From: Reticulascus tulasneorum
Taxonomy: Eukaryota > Ascomycota > Sordariomycetes > Glomerellales > Reticulascaceae
NCBI GenBank assembly: GCA_001557505.1
Contig: LSAX01000009.1
Span: forward strand, 372,001 to 436,000
Direction: 5' to 3'
DNA: 64,000 nt
The notes under the pieces are model-generated. The model made no database searches. It saw only the letters and a program-made list of their open reading frames with translations, and was not told the DNA's origin. The position numbers were made by a program, and so were the translations under genes. Positions 32,896 to 43,542 of this stretch are shown here, in pieces. Each line of letters starts with the position of its first letter. Position 1 is the stretch's first letter.

Positions 32896-33179
32896 TATTC
32901 GTGTGTGTCTGGGTCAATCGGATGGATTGGTGGACGAAGGAAAGGAAGACGAGAATCGTCGGTCGCTGAGGTTTGGATTGAATGGAGGCGGAAGGACTGT
33001 GGAGGAGAGAGGAGTAGGAGGGAGGAAAGTGGTGGTTGTTGGAAGGAATGCAAGCTCCAGGGGGGGGTTTGTTTGCGCGGACCAGTAAAACAGCTGGGTG
33101 GAGTTCAAAAAATGATTGTCGCTGGGTTTTTGGGGGGGAGAGGAAAGCAAGAGGAGGGGGGCCCTAGCCTAGCAGCATA

Positions 33180-33262
33180 TTACCTAGGTACCTTTGCTAG
33201 GTACCTCCCTAACTACCTACCTTGCCTACCCAAGTTACCTACCTTAGGGAGTTAAGGTAGGT
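33180..33262. repeat. TACCTA / GGTACCTAGG word cluster
   Basis: Repeated TACCTAGGTACC, CTACCTACC and the reverse-complement GGTAGGT within 85 bp, about 290-370 bp upstream of the G-beta ATG. Several are perfect palindromes (for example CCTAGG nested in TACCTAGGTA). Confidence 0.8.
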
Positions 33263-33310
33263 TCGGGGCGACGCCTTCGGAGGGGAGTGGAGGTGGAGAG
33301 GGAGCGAGTG

Positions 33311-33335
33311 GTGTGTGTGTGTGTGTGTGTGTGTG
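33311..33335. repeat. (GT)n microsatellite, 5' of G-beta
   Basis: About 25 nt of GT repeats, roughly 420 bp upstream of the G-beta ATG, within the presumed promoter or 5' UTR. Confidence 0.9.
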
Positions 33336-36300
33336 ATGGACCGATACAGATAGATAAATGAGGTGCAGCTTTTCTTTTTTTTGGATTGTTTTCTTTTCTT
33401 TTGATTGACGGGAAAGCCAGACAATGACGAGTAGGTAGGTACTTCTGAACAGAAGCAGCAGCCACAGCACAGCTACGATCCTATACCTAGGTCTATCTGA
33501 GCAACACCAAAAGGGCTGCTGAGTGTGTGTGAGAGATGCTAGGGCCGTCAGAGGAGGTACGAAGTGTGTTCGAAGGACACGGCTACGTAGATTTTTTTTT
33601 CTTCCCGGGTGAACTGATCAACGACAAAACAAGGTTGGATGAATTGGGTGTCTCTGTGTCTACCTTGGTCTCCGTGTCTGTGTAATTGTGTGTAACTTAT
33701 GTACCAGAACCAGCAGCACCACCTCCACCACCACTACACTTGGCCCAGTGGAATGAGAGGCGGGTATGTTGCTTGCGGCGGGAGTTGTGAAGGCCCGTCG
33801 GGTGAGAGTGGGTATTCAATTTTAGAGAGACGACTTGGGAGCGATCTAATGGAGGAGAGAATTGGGGCTGGTGACCCTCTACCAACTACCTAAGTAAGAT
33901 AGCAAACTACCTACCGTAGACAGGGTACCTTAGTCGCTATTTGGAGCAGCCAGGTGAGTACCTTAGGTACCCAATAACTCCTTTACTCCGTAGGTCCATC
34001 TCCGATTCTCCATAGGTACCTCGCCATGGACGTACGAATAAAACACAACGAGCGGCCACCAAACCTGGACTCCGTGAACGATGGGGATATTACTGTGTAT
34101 GTAGGTACGAGAAAATCAGAACCAACAAACTAACTAATAGTACGTAGTACTAATTAACTAAAAGGCCGATTCCTTACCTACTACGTACCTGACCTTGGGC
34201 TTGGGTGGTAGTGGTGGAGAGGCAAGGTAGGGGAGGGGAGTAGTGAAGTTAATAAGGTGGGAGGTAGCTAATTAGGGACGTAGCAATAAAGGAAGCAGGG
34301 CAGCTCGGTGCACCAGAGGCACAGTGCACCTCCACATTGATACATGACTGCAGGTTGGGGAGTGCAGTAATAAAAAGTAGTGCGCTTCCACTGACTGCAA
34401 TTTAGTGCCTAGACAGGTCGGGAATGTAAATACATATGTCGGGGAGTATGTACTAACATCACCTAGCTGGGCCACTGGCAGCCCATCCTCCTCGCTTGGG
34501 GCGGCGGCCCCAGGCTAGACCTGCAGGCATTACATATGCACCACAAGCCGGGGAGAGGTGGAAGGTGGATGACGAACGAGCCCACCCGCGGGTCTGATAC
34601 AGTCGACACCTTTAGTAGGCCAAGGTACAGTATGGACGGACTACCTTATGTATGTAGGTAGGTAATTATGGAGCAGGCCTGAGAGGAACAGACCTCTCGA
34701 CAGGACAGAGCGCTTTTCCATCCAATGTTGCCAGCCAGCCAAGAGGCGTATCTGCCCCGAGGATAAATGTAGATGCCGCTGTCAAACCACCTACCTTAAC
34801 AAGCACCCATACTACCTAGGTACTGAAGGTGTGTGTCCGTCATCAACCTCCTATGGACGCTTCATTGTAGCCGAGAACCAAAAATCCCAGATTACTACCG
34901 CACATACCTTGAATCGCGGCCAACCGACCAGTAGCTTGCAGACAAACGTATCAAAGAAAAGGGAACCGAAGAAACCCCCCCCCCTTGGCGAAAATGGGAA
35001 ATTTTGATGGGGACCGGGAGGAGTGCCACAAAACAAGACCAGCATTCTGGGCTTCGGGGGCGCCAACACTAGTCGCGATCGGGCTTCTCGGTTGAACAGC
35101 CATTTGTCGTGTACACACACCATCTCCAGAATGCCACTACTTCGTACATACATTTGACCATGTAGGTATCGTATCCAACCACACTACTCGATCACCATTT
35201 CCCAGCTTCCCGCTCCCTGGCAATGGGGGCATTGTCCCCATTTGTCATCCATCGCGAGAGGGAAAAGCCTAGCTTTCCTTTTTCTCGCTATCACTTGCAG
35301 TGTGATATCCCCAAGCCCGGAACTAAAAGTCTGTGTGTAGATGCATCCCCATCCCCCCGGCTCCCTACCACCGCGTCCTGGTGGCTTCCAATCGTGGCGG
35401 ACGCCTAAATATTCATCGCCATCACGTCGTCTCCTAGACTGGACCCCAACCCATTCTACATGGTGTACAACTTGTCAGGAGTTGTCGGCAGAAGCGCTCA
35501 AGCCATCAGGCCCTGCCCTCTTTCCCACCCCCTTCCATTTCAAACCATGCTTCCAGAAGGATGTGATACAATCCCATGATGAAGACCATCAATTTAGGGC
35601 CAATATATTGTTGCAATCTTAGCGGCCAAGCCCCTGGTTCGCTAGGTTCCGGCCCTTGCAGTTCTCTTTTGACATGGGGCCCGCGCGGGAGTGCATCGCT
35701 TCGAAAAATTGGCTACACAATCTCCTACCTGCAGGTAAGCTTGCGAGATGTCCAGGTACTTTGGCGCACCCTCCGCCTCCCTGCACCAGTCATGTCTCCC
35801 CCTAACGAGTCGCTCCGTTTCCCTGGTTGTGGAACGGGTATCTGGCACGCCATAATCTCGGCGACACTCTCAGAACAGCCTAACTGCGATGCTGGGACGA
35901 AGCTACAGACGATGTACAATCGACTGGGGATGTACAAGGGACGGGGGTGGATTGCGGGCGGAGGCGCACTGCCTCGAATCTGTGCGGTACGTACTCCAGC
36001 CAGTCAAACGACTTCAGACCATGGCTTGAAGGTTTCTTGTTCGCTGGGGCTTCAAGTTCCTTGCAGCTCTTATTAACGAGGGCAACCGAAAATGGGAAAT
36101 ACAGAACATATCCCCAGCGGAAGATGTGCAATGACGAGCCATCCCTAGGCACGGACCGGACGGCTATCCAACTTTCTCACGAACATGACTCTCGTTAAAC
36201 TTTGCATCTCCACAACTCTTCCACTGGCCTGCAAACCATTGGTCTTGGCTCTGGTCCAAGACAAAAGTTGATCCATCACTGTCACTACTTGGCGGGAAAA

Positions 36301-36900
36301 TGCACGGTCCGGAATGGATCCTGGAACTAGGACAATGTGTAGCGGATCATCTCCTTGTCGATTGTCACTAAGGCTTGGTATCGATACGTCACTTCGAACC
36401 CAACAGATTCCTCTCAAAGTGACACATCTATCACGAGCAGTTCAGACGGTATTTGGAATCGATTCAAGGTCAGAGAGAACAGCCTCCAAAAGTCCTAGAC
36501 GCTCGTAGCCCCAACATGACCAAGCAGCTGGTCCTAAACAAGCCTCCTGATCGAGACATTTTCCAATATGTGGCTAGTGAGTTTCAATATTCAGATGTTC
36601 AATCTCACATATCAGCGGACGACAGCAGACATTCCTACAACTTGGGCAATCAACCTAGGACCTCGTAAAACGAGACCACTGTTAGACACGAAGAGGCTGT
36701 TGTTCCAACATTCTAAGCTTGTTTGACATGGCAGTCGAAGACTCTTGATTTCAGTAATCGGCGGGGCATTTCTACAGCCCGTCATGCCTAGAGAATTAGA
36801 ACAAACTCATAAAATAGTGTTATTGCACTAGAACTCAATGGCTTACTATCTAGCAAGACACCTTCTTGGTCTCGCTGTAGTGGATATCCATCAGAGAGAA

Positions 36901-39900
36901 TCAACAAGAATTTCTCCTACTATGCCTAGGAGCACGTCCAAATTCAGAACCAGCAAAAGGCGGCATCATGTTTTCGTTGAAGCATTTGGTGAGACACCGG
37001 TCGCCAAGTCTCCCTGCATCCATATCTTCATTGGTTGGTGTGCTTGACTTGATGTCTGGGCGGTCAACTCCATCGCTCGAGCTTTCGTCGTTGCCATCGT
37101 CTAGATACTCCGCGAAATGGAGCCGTATGACCTCAATGAAGTCCAGCCCTGTGTATTGTTCTGGCAGACGAAACCTTCTACTGGCTTTTGCTTCCATAGT
37201 CCTAGAACAATCCAGTTCTTCGCTCTCGTACCCGTCATCTTCCTCGCTGGTGAGAGATTCAGAAGTATCGTTTTCATGCTCTTCGTCTTCCACACTGGTG
37301 AAAGAGTCGGATGTGTCGCTGTTGTGGACTTCGCCATCTCCATGGCCCTCATGGCAATGCATCCTACTGTCGAAATGCCTACTTATAGCATGACGAGGAC
37401 CGCAGGTCCATTGAAAGCAACGTTGGTTTGGTGTTATATCGGGGAGGATAGCGTCCAGCATAACCCACCACTGGCGAAGGGAAGTTCTGTCACTCGTAGT
37501 CTTCCTCCGCCAGAACTCTTTAAAGGCGTGCGCGATCAAGACTAACTGCTCACCTAGTTCGGATTCTTCCTCGCAAATCTCTTTGCATACTGCATCATCC
37601 GGCTTAATTCGTTGGAAATATTCGTTGCTGTAATCAAATTCGACTAAACAGCACGTGTGCGTCATTCCAAGTCGAGTGAAGACTTCTAGCCGGCACGAAT
37701 CGATGTAGCACCGCTCGCCTGTAGTTTTGTCGAGGCAGCACATTTCAACCCAATCGTGGATTCGTGAATCCAGGAGTGACCTGTTTCGGCAGAAGCATAT
37801 TTCTACTCCGTACTCATTGAGAATCAAACCGCACATCTGAAATTGTCTCGAGGCTAGGCAACCGGACGAGGAGCAAGGACAGCCACAATCGTCGGACTGG
37901 AGGATATCGCAAGCACCCAGCACTTTGCGCAGTAAGTCTTTAAGGTCCAATCCTGCACCTGCCTTCTGATGAACATTATCACTTGGCAGCAACAAGAAAA
38001 CAGGTCTAGCAAGGCGATGAAGGACGTTTGGCCAGACGTGGCCTGGACTGAAGATTGGGTTGGCACCTTTGCCAACGAACCAGAATATCAATTCGCCGCT
38101 TATCATATATTCCTGTTGCGACCAAATACGTGTTCTCAATATCTCTAGGGGTGTGAAGCCATTTTCATCTCGTTCGTCAATGTTGCGAAACCCTGCCGTG
38201 TAGAGTTCATTCAAAAACTCGATTGTAGCAGCTTCTCTGACTGCCTCATGATATATAGGTCGCACGCCGGGATGGAGCGCTTTTGGAATCCTAACACCTT
38301 TCCGTTGCAGGAACCTGTAGGTCGTAATGTTTATGTTGTCAAACGGTGTGCCATTGCCGAGTTCTAGCTCGAGTTGTTCTTCTATATTGGCATTCTCTGA
38401 TGCAGCGGCAAGTAGCTCACCTCGTCGCTTACACAGAAAACCTATCACACATGATATTATTTCAGTGTGAACAGACTCAGCCGCAAGTTCGAAAACATTT
38501 GTGTCGTATAATTCGGAAAAGAGAGGAGCATCTGCATCCAGAAGCATACGGAGCGATGGTACATCATTCTTGCGAACCGCGAGCGCAACAGCATGGAGAG
38601 GATCGGCTCCTGCTTGCAATAGTGCTTTCAGTCCTTCTGGCCACCCAAGCGCAAACTCCAGCAAACAGACGCATCCGTTATATGACCATGGCCGATACCC
38701 ATTGCGTTTGCAGCATTGAAATGGCATACCATCGCACGGCAAGTACGTGAGTAGTTCTGCCTCTGTTCTTCGGCATATTGCTGAGTGAAATGCTGTAAAC
38801 CCATAACCTACATGTAGATTAGAAGCTCATTAACTAGTGGAACCTTGAATGTAGCTTGCCTTCTAGTAGTTGGGGATATCGGACCAGCAAGTCAACGAAA
38901 CCCTCTTTCCCTTCCCCATACCAAGCAGCGTGAGCATCAATGTCGCCCAACAATACTCTGTCGTCTAATATCGAAATCACATCCGTGCCTATGAAGTCGG
39001 AGGAGTACTTGATCAACGCCTCTAACAGGATTTGTTGAGCAGTCAAGGCGGAATAGAGTTGCCCCCGACAGGCCACTTCCCACCGAAACATATCGTGAAC
39101 AAGGTCCTGTTTAGTCCCCGATGCCGTCGGCTCTACCGTCGCAGTTAGGTCAATTCCTTGAGACAAAGCAAGTTCAATGATTCGTTTCAGGTCTTCCAAG
39201 ACCCAGCAGTGATCAGGACCTAGGTCGATCAATAAACGTACGAGTTCCTATGAAGAGTGTGCCATTAGCTTCGGCACTCGACGGTGAGATAAGGCGACGC
39301 ACGTGAAGCAAAGTATTCCCGTATTCATCTTTGTCTGCCAAAGATCCCTGCCCAGATGACACTACGTGAATGATGTTAGGAGTTATCGAATGTATATACT
39401 TGCGTAATGCTGGCACATCCCACTTGATAGTCACAAATTCGCCATCCTCGTCTTGGAATGCCCTTGGACATATACTAGTCCTTATCTTCATACCACACTC
39501 ATCTAGAATATGATCAAACAGCTGAAAGATCGGGGATTCCGATCTCTCGACTGTCCCGAAGAACTTCAACGGCGGCGCCATTGCAAAGGCGCCACCTTGG
39601 ACGGTCCCACCCAGTGTCAACTCTACGGTCTTGCTGAGAAATGGGATAATCTGGGCGGCGAACGTTAAATGCCATGATCTTAGACCGACTTTGAAGAGTG
39701 GACAATTCGACTCATGGTCTGATGTCCACTCGGATTGGAATCGAAATATTGCCTTGCGGAATGCTATTCCGGAGGCGGACTTCCTGCAGGAGCACTGGGA
39801 GATGATTCTCTGGGTGGATAAACCAGCACGTCTATGACGTGGTCCTCGTTGAAAGTCGATAAAGGTGTCACACGAATCTCTCAAAGCGCTCGGCGAGCTC

Positions 39901-40925
39901 ATCAGATCCCTCCTCAGCAGACTAGAAAGTTGAATCATATCTCCTTCACTAAGGTGCGTCGCAACTGCCACCTTCTCATCGGACAATCGCTCAGTCCCCG
40001 CCGTCAGGAATGGCAGGAGCTCATTCCTTAGAGACATCAGCTCGGCACGAGTAATAGCACCATCCTGGTGGACAGCCCGCTCCATAGCTAGATACGACTG
40101 CTCTGATTGAGAGCGTATGTCATGGTGTAGGGTCTCGACTTGCTCTCTCAAGACCTGCGTGGAGCTCTCGACCCGATATACCCCTTGGTCAGCCCTGGAA
40201 CTGTGGAGCTCAATTGATTCAAGCTGCCTGCTAACTGCACTCTGGTGTTGATTCAACAACTCGCAAATTGTTTCGCTAGCTTCAAGAATCTGTTCGGAAG
40301 ACGACGTGGCATCCAGGCCAAGTTGTTCTAGGCGAGCCTCGATCGTCGTCATCTGAGCGGAGCTCGCTTGGCTTAGAGCTTGGAGGTTGGAGGAAACCCC
40401 GTTCACTTCAGTTCTGGTAGCTTCGATGGATACATGCACCCGAGAAACTGAATCGAGCTGTTCCGCTTGCATCTCCAAACCAGCCAGTTGCAGCTCCGGT
40501 GCATATTCATCGCGCAGTCGATGAATTCGTCGTATCTTCTGCTCAATCTCCTTCTCCATATTCACAGACACGACCGCTTTCCATAGCTTCCTCAGCTTCG
40601 GGTCATTGACGGATGTCTGAAGCGGTGCGAGACAGGTCTTGAGCTCCACTGTAGCCTGATAGGCATCTTCAACGGCAGGTCGGAGGCTATCAAGTCGCTG
40701 AGCATTGAGCTTCTGCACAAGAACTGAATTCGGTTGCTGCAGAAGATTTCGAACCTGCAGGACTCGCAAGACCGACTTGTCGACATCTCGCAGCAGCTGT
40801 TGCATACGTTTGGGCGTCTCTTTCAGATCTTGCAATAATCTGATTGTGGCGAGCAAGGCTCTGGCGCCAACATCGAGCAGTTGCACCGCGCTGGCAGCAG
40901 AACCGATGACACCAATGGGTTCCAT
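36901..40925 (-). CDS. Ankyrin-repeat protein with NLR-like N-terminal domain
   Basis: Large accessory-type protein, 1305 residues in my model. Exons are 40925-39303, 39247-38860 and 38807-36901. The first intron (55 nt) is GTGCGT...TAG. The second (52 nt) is a candidate GC-AG intron, the only splice I found that keeps the frame from PQLLE into GYGFTAFHSAI. Residues 1-60 (MEPIGVIGSAASAVQLLDVG) resemble the helical N-terminal domain found on fungal STAND/NLR-like proteins. Residues about 60-300 are coiled coil. No NACHT or NB-ARC P-loop is visible. Divergent ankyrin units appear as DEYGNTLLHELV, GYGFTAFHSAI, LKALLQAGADPLHAVALAV and DENGFTPLEIL. A Cys-rich block (about 970-1057, with CGCPCSSSGC) follows, then a Ser/acidic tail. 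Possible roles are non-self recognition or scaffolding; function is not shown. Confidence 0.75.
38808..38859 (-). other. Candidate GC-AG intron in the ankyrin gene
   Basis: Donor context GAAG followed by GCAAGC, a CTAAT branch-like site and TGTAG acceptor, 52 nt. It is phase 1 and joins two open frames that otherwise end in stops. No GT donor of the right phase was found nearby. Confidence 0.6.
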
Positions 40926-41661
40926 AGTTTCAATATCGCATCAACGGGGTGTCTATAACAGCGGGTACTAACGTTGGGGTATCGAGAATGCTATTGAGAA
41001 TTGGATCTGAAGAAAGCATGCACAGGTTATATCTTCGCAAGGCAGGCTGGCGCCTTGCTGCCCTTATAGAATTCCAAATGCACAGCACGTGGCTTGGAGC
41101 CTCGCCACACACTCCAAGACCAATATGCAGAAGATCGCAAGAATATGTTGGCAGATCACAATTGGACGGTATGCGCTGCTGTGTGACCGAAAACTCTGTA
41201 GGCAGATTTGAGAAAATATGGTATGGTCTAACGCGGGATAATTATCGACCTTTTTCAACTGGATGCGTTGCCATGTGGATGGGTTGCCAGCATAGATATC
41301 TCAACAGAGACATGGACAACTCTAACGACTGAGGCGTATCGGAGTTGGTTGCTGGATCTGGACTTATCCTGTTAGCATGTACAACAAATTCTTCTTGTCA
41401 TCATCGATAGGAACACGATATTGCAAGATTGTACATCGGTTGATTGGTAAAAGCAACTTGTACACAGCCTGGTATCCCGGCCACCATTCATCACGTCCAG
41501 TCTACCGAAATCTATGTTCCCTCCCACCCATTAAGCCAATCTATCGTTTGCTCCGATACCAAAACCCGGGAGACAGCAAGGGGAATAAAGTAAAACCCTG
41601 GTTTTAAGGTTCGAGCCCCAGAAGAAACCACTCAAAAGCGCGCGCAAAAGAGACCGCCGAA
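40926..41661. other. Upstream region of the ankyrin gene
   Basis: A 736-bp spacer between the ankyrin gene start and the NADH dehydrogenase stop, both minus strand. A TTCGAGCCCC string at 41610-41619 resembles a tRNA T-loop but has no matching stems. No gene. Confidence 0.5.
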
Positions 41662-43542
41662 TTATTCTCTGGAAACGTCACGCCCGAAGACCTTGGACTT
41701 GGCCCAGTCGTTGATGACGAGCAGGCGGTTTCGTGCTGGGATATGTCAGTGGCAAGATCGTGACGGGCGGGTTTGTTGAGAAGAACTTACTGCTGAAGCA
41801 CATGGAGAGATATGCGCTTCGCCAAAAGAGGTATGTCCAGGTTCCGCCACTGGCAAAGTTCCCGTTGAACCAGGCGACGTCGGCAACAGCCTTCTCGCTA
41901 CCAATATAGGCGAGACTTCCCTGGTGAGTGTAGTGGAACGGCTTGATATCCTTGATGCGGCGAAGCTGGCGTTCGTTCGCCTCGATCTCTCGTGCAATCT
42001 CGGCAGAGTTACCCGGCTTCAAGTTCAGGGTCGAGCTGAGTTCCTTGATGTTGGTCTCCAGAGACTCCGTCTTGGCCATGTTATTGAAGAGGCGAGCGAT
42101 GAAGTTGCCTTCTTGCGCTGCGACCTGAGCTGTTGGGGCATATCCTGCTACGGCGCAGTCGCCGACAGCCCAGATGTCGCGGGTACCTTGAACGACGAGG
42201 TACTCATTGACGGCCAAGCCGCGTCTCGAGTCCTTCTGGGCGGGGATCTTGGAAATGAGCTCGCTGATGATCGGCCGTACAGCATTGCCAGTAGCCCATA
42301 CGAGAAGTCCGTAGGGAATGACGATCTTCTCTCTCTTGCCATCCGGGCTTGGGCCTTCGGCTTCCACAGTTTGATCCGTGACCTTCTTCACCATGGTTTT
42401 AGTCAGAATGTCGATTTTCTCCTCCTTGAAGGTGTCCTCGGTGTAATCAATGAGCTGTTTAGAAAATGACGGGAGGACGTTGGGCAAGGCCTCGATAAGG
42501 GTAACCTTGAAGCGTGGAGCAATTTCCGGGATCAATCGCTTGATGTCTTGCTCGAAAAAGTCTTGCAACTCTCCGGCAAACTCGACGCCAGTGGGTCCTC
42601 CGCCGACGACGACCATGTGCAGTAGTCGGTCGACCTCCTCCGGAGACTGATCCTTGAAAGCGGCAGTTTCGACGCAGTCCATAATCTTCTTCCGGATGGA
42701 TTGGGCGTCGCCGATCTCCTTCAGGAAGCACGAGTGCTCCCGTACTCCTGGGATACCGAACGTCGCATTTTCCGCCCCAACACCGATAACCAGCATATCA
42801 TAGGGCACTTCGGTCTCGATAGTGACGCCTTTGATATCGGAGCTATCCCTGATTTTGACAACCTTCTTTTCAGGGTCGATGGAGCTAGCTTCCGCTTCGT
42901 AGAACTTGGCTGCGGCCTTTTTGTGTCGGAGGATAGCTCGAATAGGCTCCATGATAGAGCGATGCTCAATGGTGCCGGTGGTGCAAGATGGAAGGAGAGG
43001 CGTGAAGAGGAAGTAGTTTCTCGGGGAGATAACCACGACATTGTAGTTCTCAGTATCAAGACTCTTCAGCAGAGAGACGGAACCCCAGCCGGTGCCTATA
43101 TCGTTAGCTTCGCAACTCAACCCCTGGGAGGTTGGACTGGGTCTGACTTACCAAGAATAACCAAGGTCTTCTTGCTCGGATCAGACTCGATTTGCTCGTC
43201 TGGATGTCTGTCATCCCAAACTATGTAGCACACGTATCCCACACCACCTAGCGCCGAGAGGTATGTCAGCCTCCAGAGCCATCTGAAGGTGGTCCGAAAG
43301 CCGTGAGACTTCTTCGGCGCAGGCGCGACGGTGGGGATAGGCGCATCAGCATATCCTCGTCGGAATTGGCGCGCCAGAGATCTCGTCTGGTTGATGGTGG
43401 CCGTGCCCGGTCGAGCTGCGAGCGCAAAGCTCTGCCGAGATGACGTCGCGAGAGCTCTGCGACCGGCAGCTACAACGCGAGGTGTCCTTGGCGCGAATTG
43501 GGCGGCGCGAAACGAGCTCATTGCTCTGGAAGACGAAGCCAT
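41662..43542 (-). CDS. nde-2: External alternative NADH:ubiquinone oxidoreductase (NDE2-type)
   Basis: Type II NADH dehydrogenase (NDH-2) that passes electrons from NADH to ubiquinone on the mitochondrial inner membrane without pumping protons. Exons 43542-43152, 43095-41791 and 41735-41662 (introns of 56 and 55 nt) give 589 residues. An Arg/Ser/Ala-rich mitochondrial presequence (about 1-65) is followed by a hydrophobic segment near 85-105 (LTYLSALGGVGYVCYIVW), the pattern of externally facing enzymes. The first Rossmann motif is LGTGWGS at about 130-136, with the glycine codon split by intron 1. The second is VVGGGPTGVEFAGE at about 293-306. The C-terminus ending WAKSKVFGRDVSRE is typical. 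No EF-hand insertion is seen, so it resembles NDE2 rather than the Ca-binding NDE1. The ATG at MASSSR is used; upstream in-frame starts are GTG only. Confidence 0.93.

Larger units (their letters stand above)
32896..36900. promoter_or_regulatory. Long upstream region of G-beta with TACCTA repeats
   Basis: Four kilobases without a supported gene between the G-beta start and the ankyrin gene stop. Dense TACCTAGGTACC and GGTAGGT words occur at about 33180-33262, 33430-33440, 33488-33494, 33886-34020, 34130-34190, 34640-34665 and 34788-34822. GT and T runs are also present. This is presumably the promoter and long 5' UTR of G-beta, followed by the ankyrin gene's 3' flank. The coding frames are short and unsupported. 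Confidence 0.5.

Noticed and set aside
41600..41625. tRNA-like T-loop string TTCGAGCCCC
   Set aside because: Neither the T-stem nor an acceptor stem can be paired around it.
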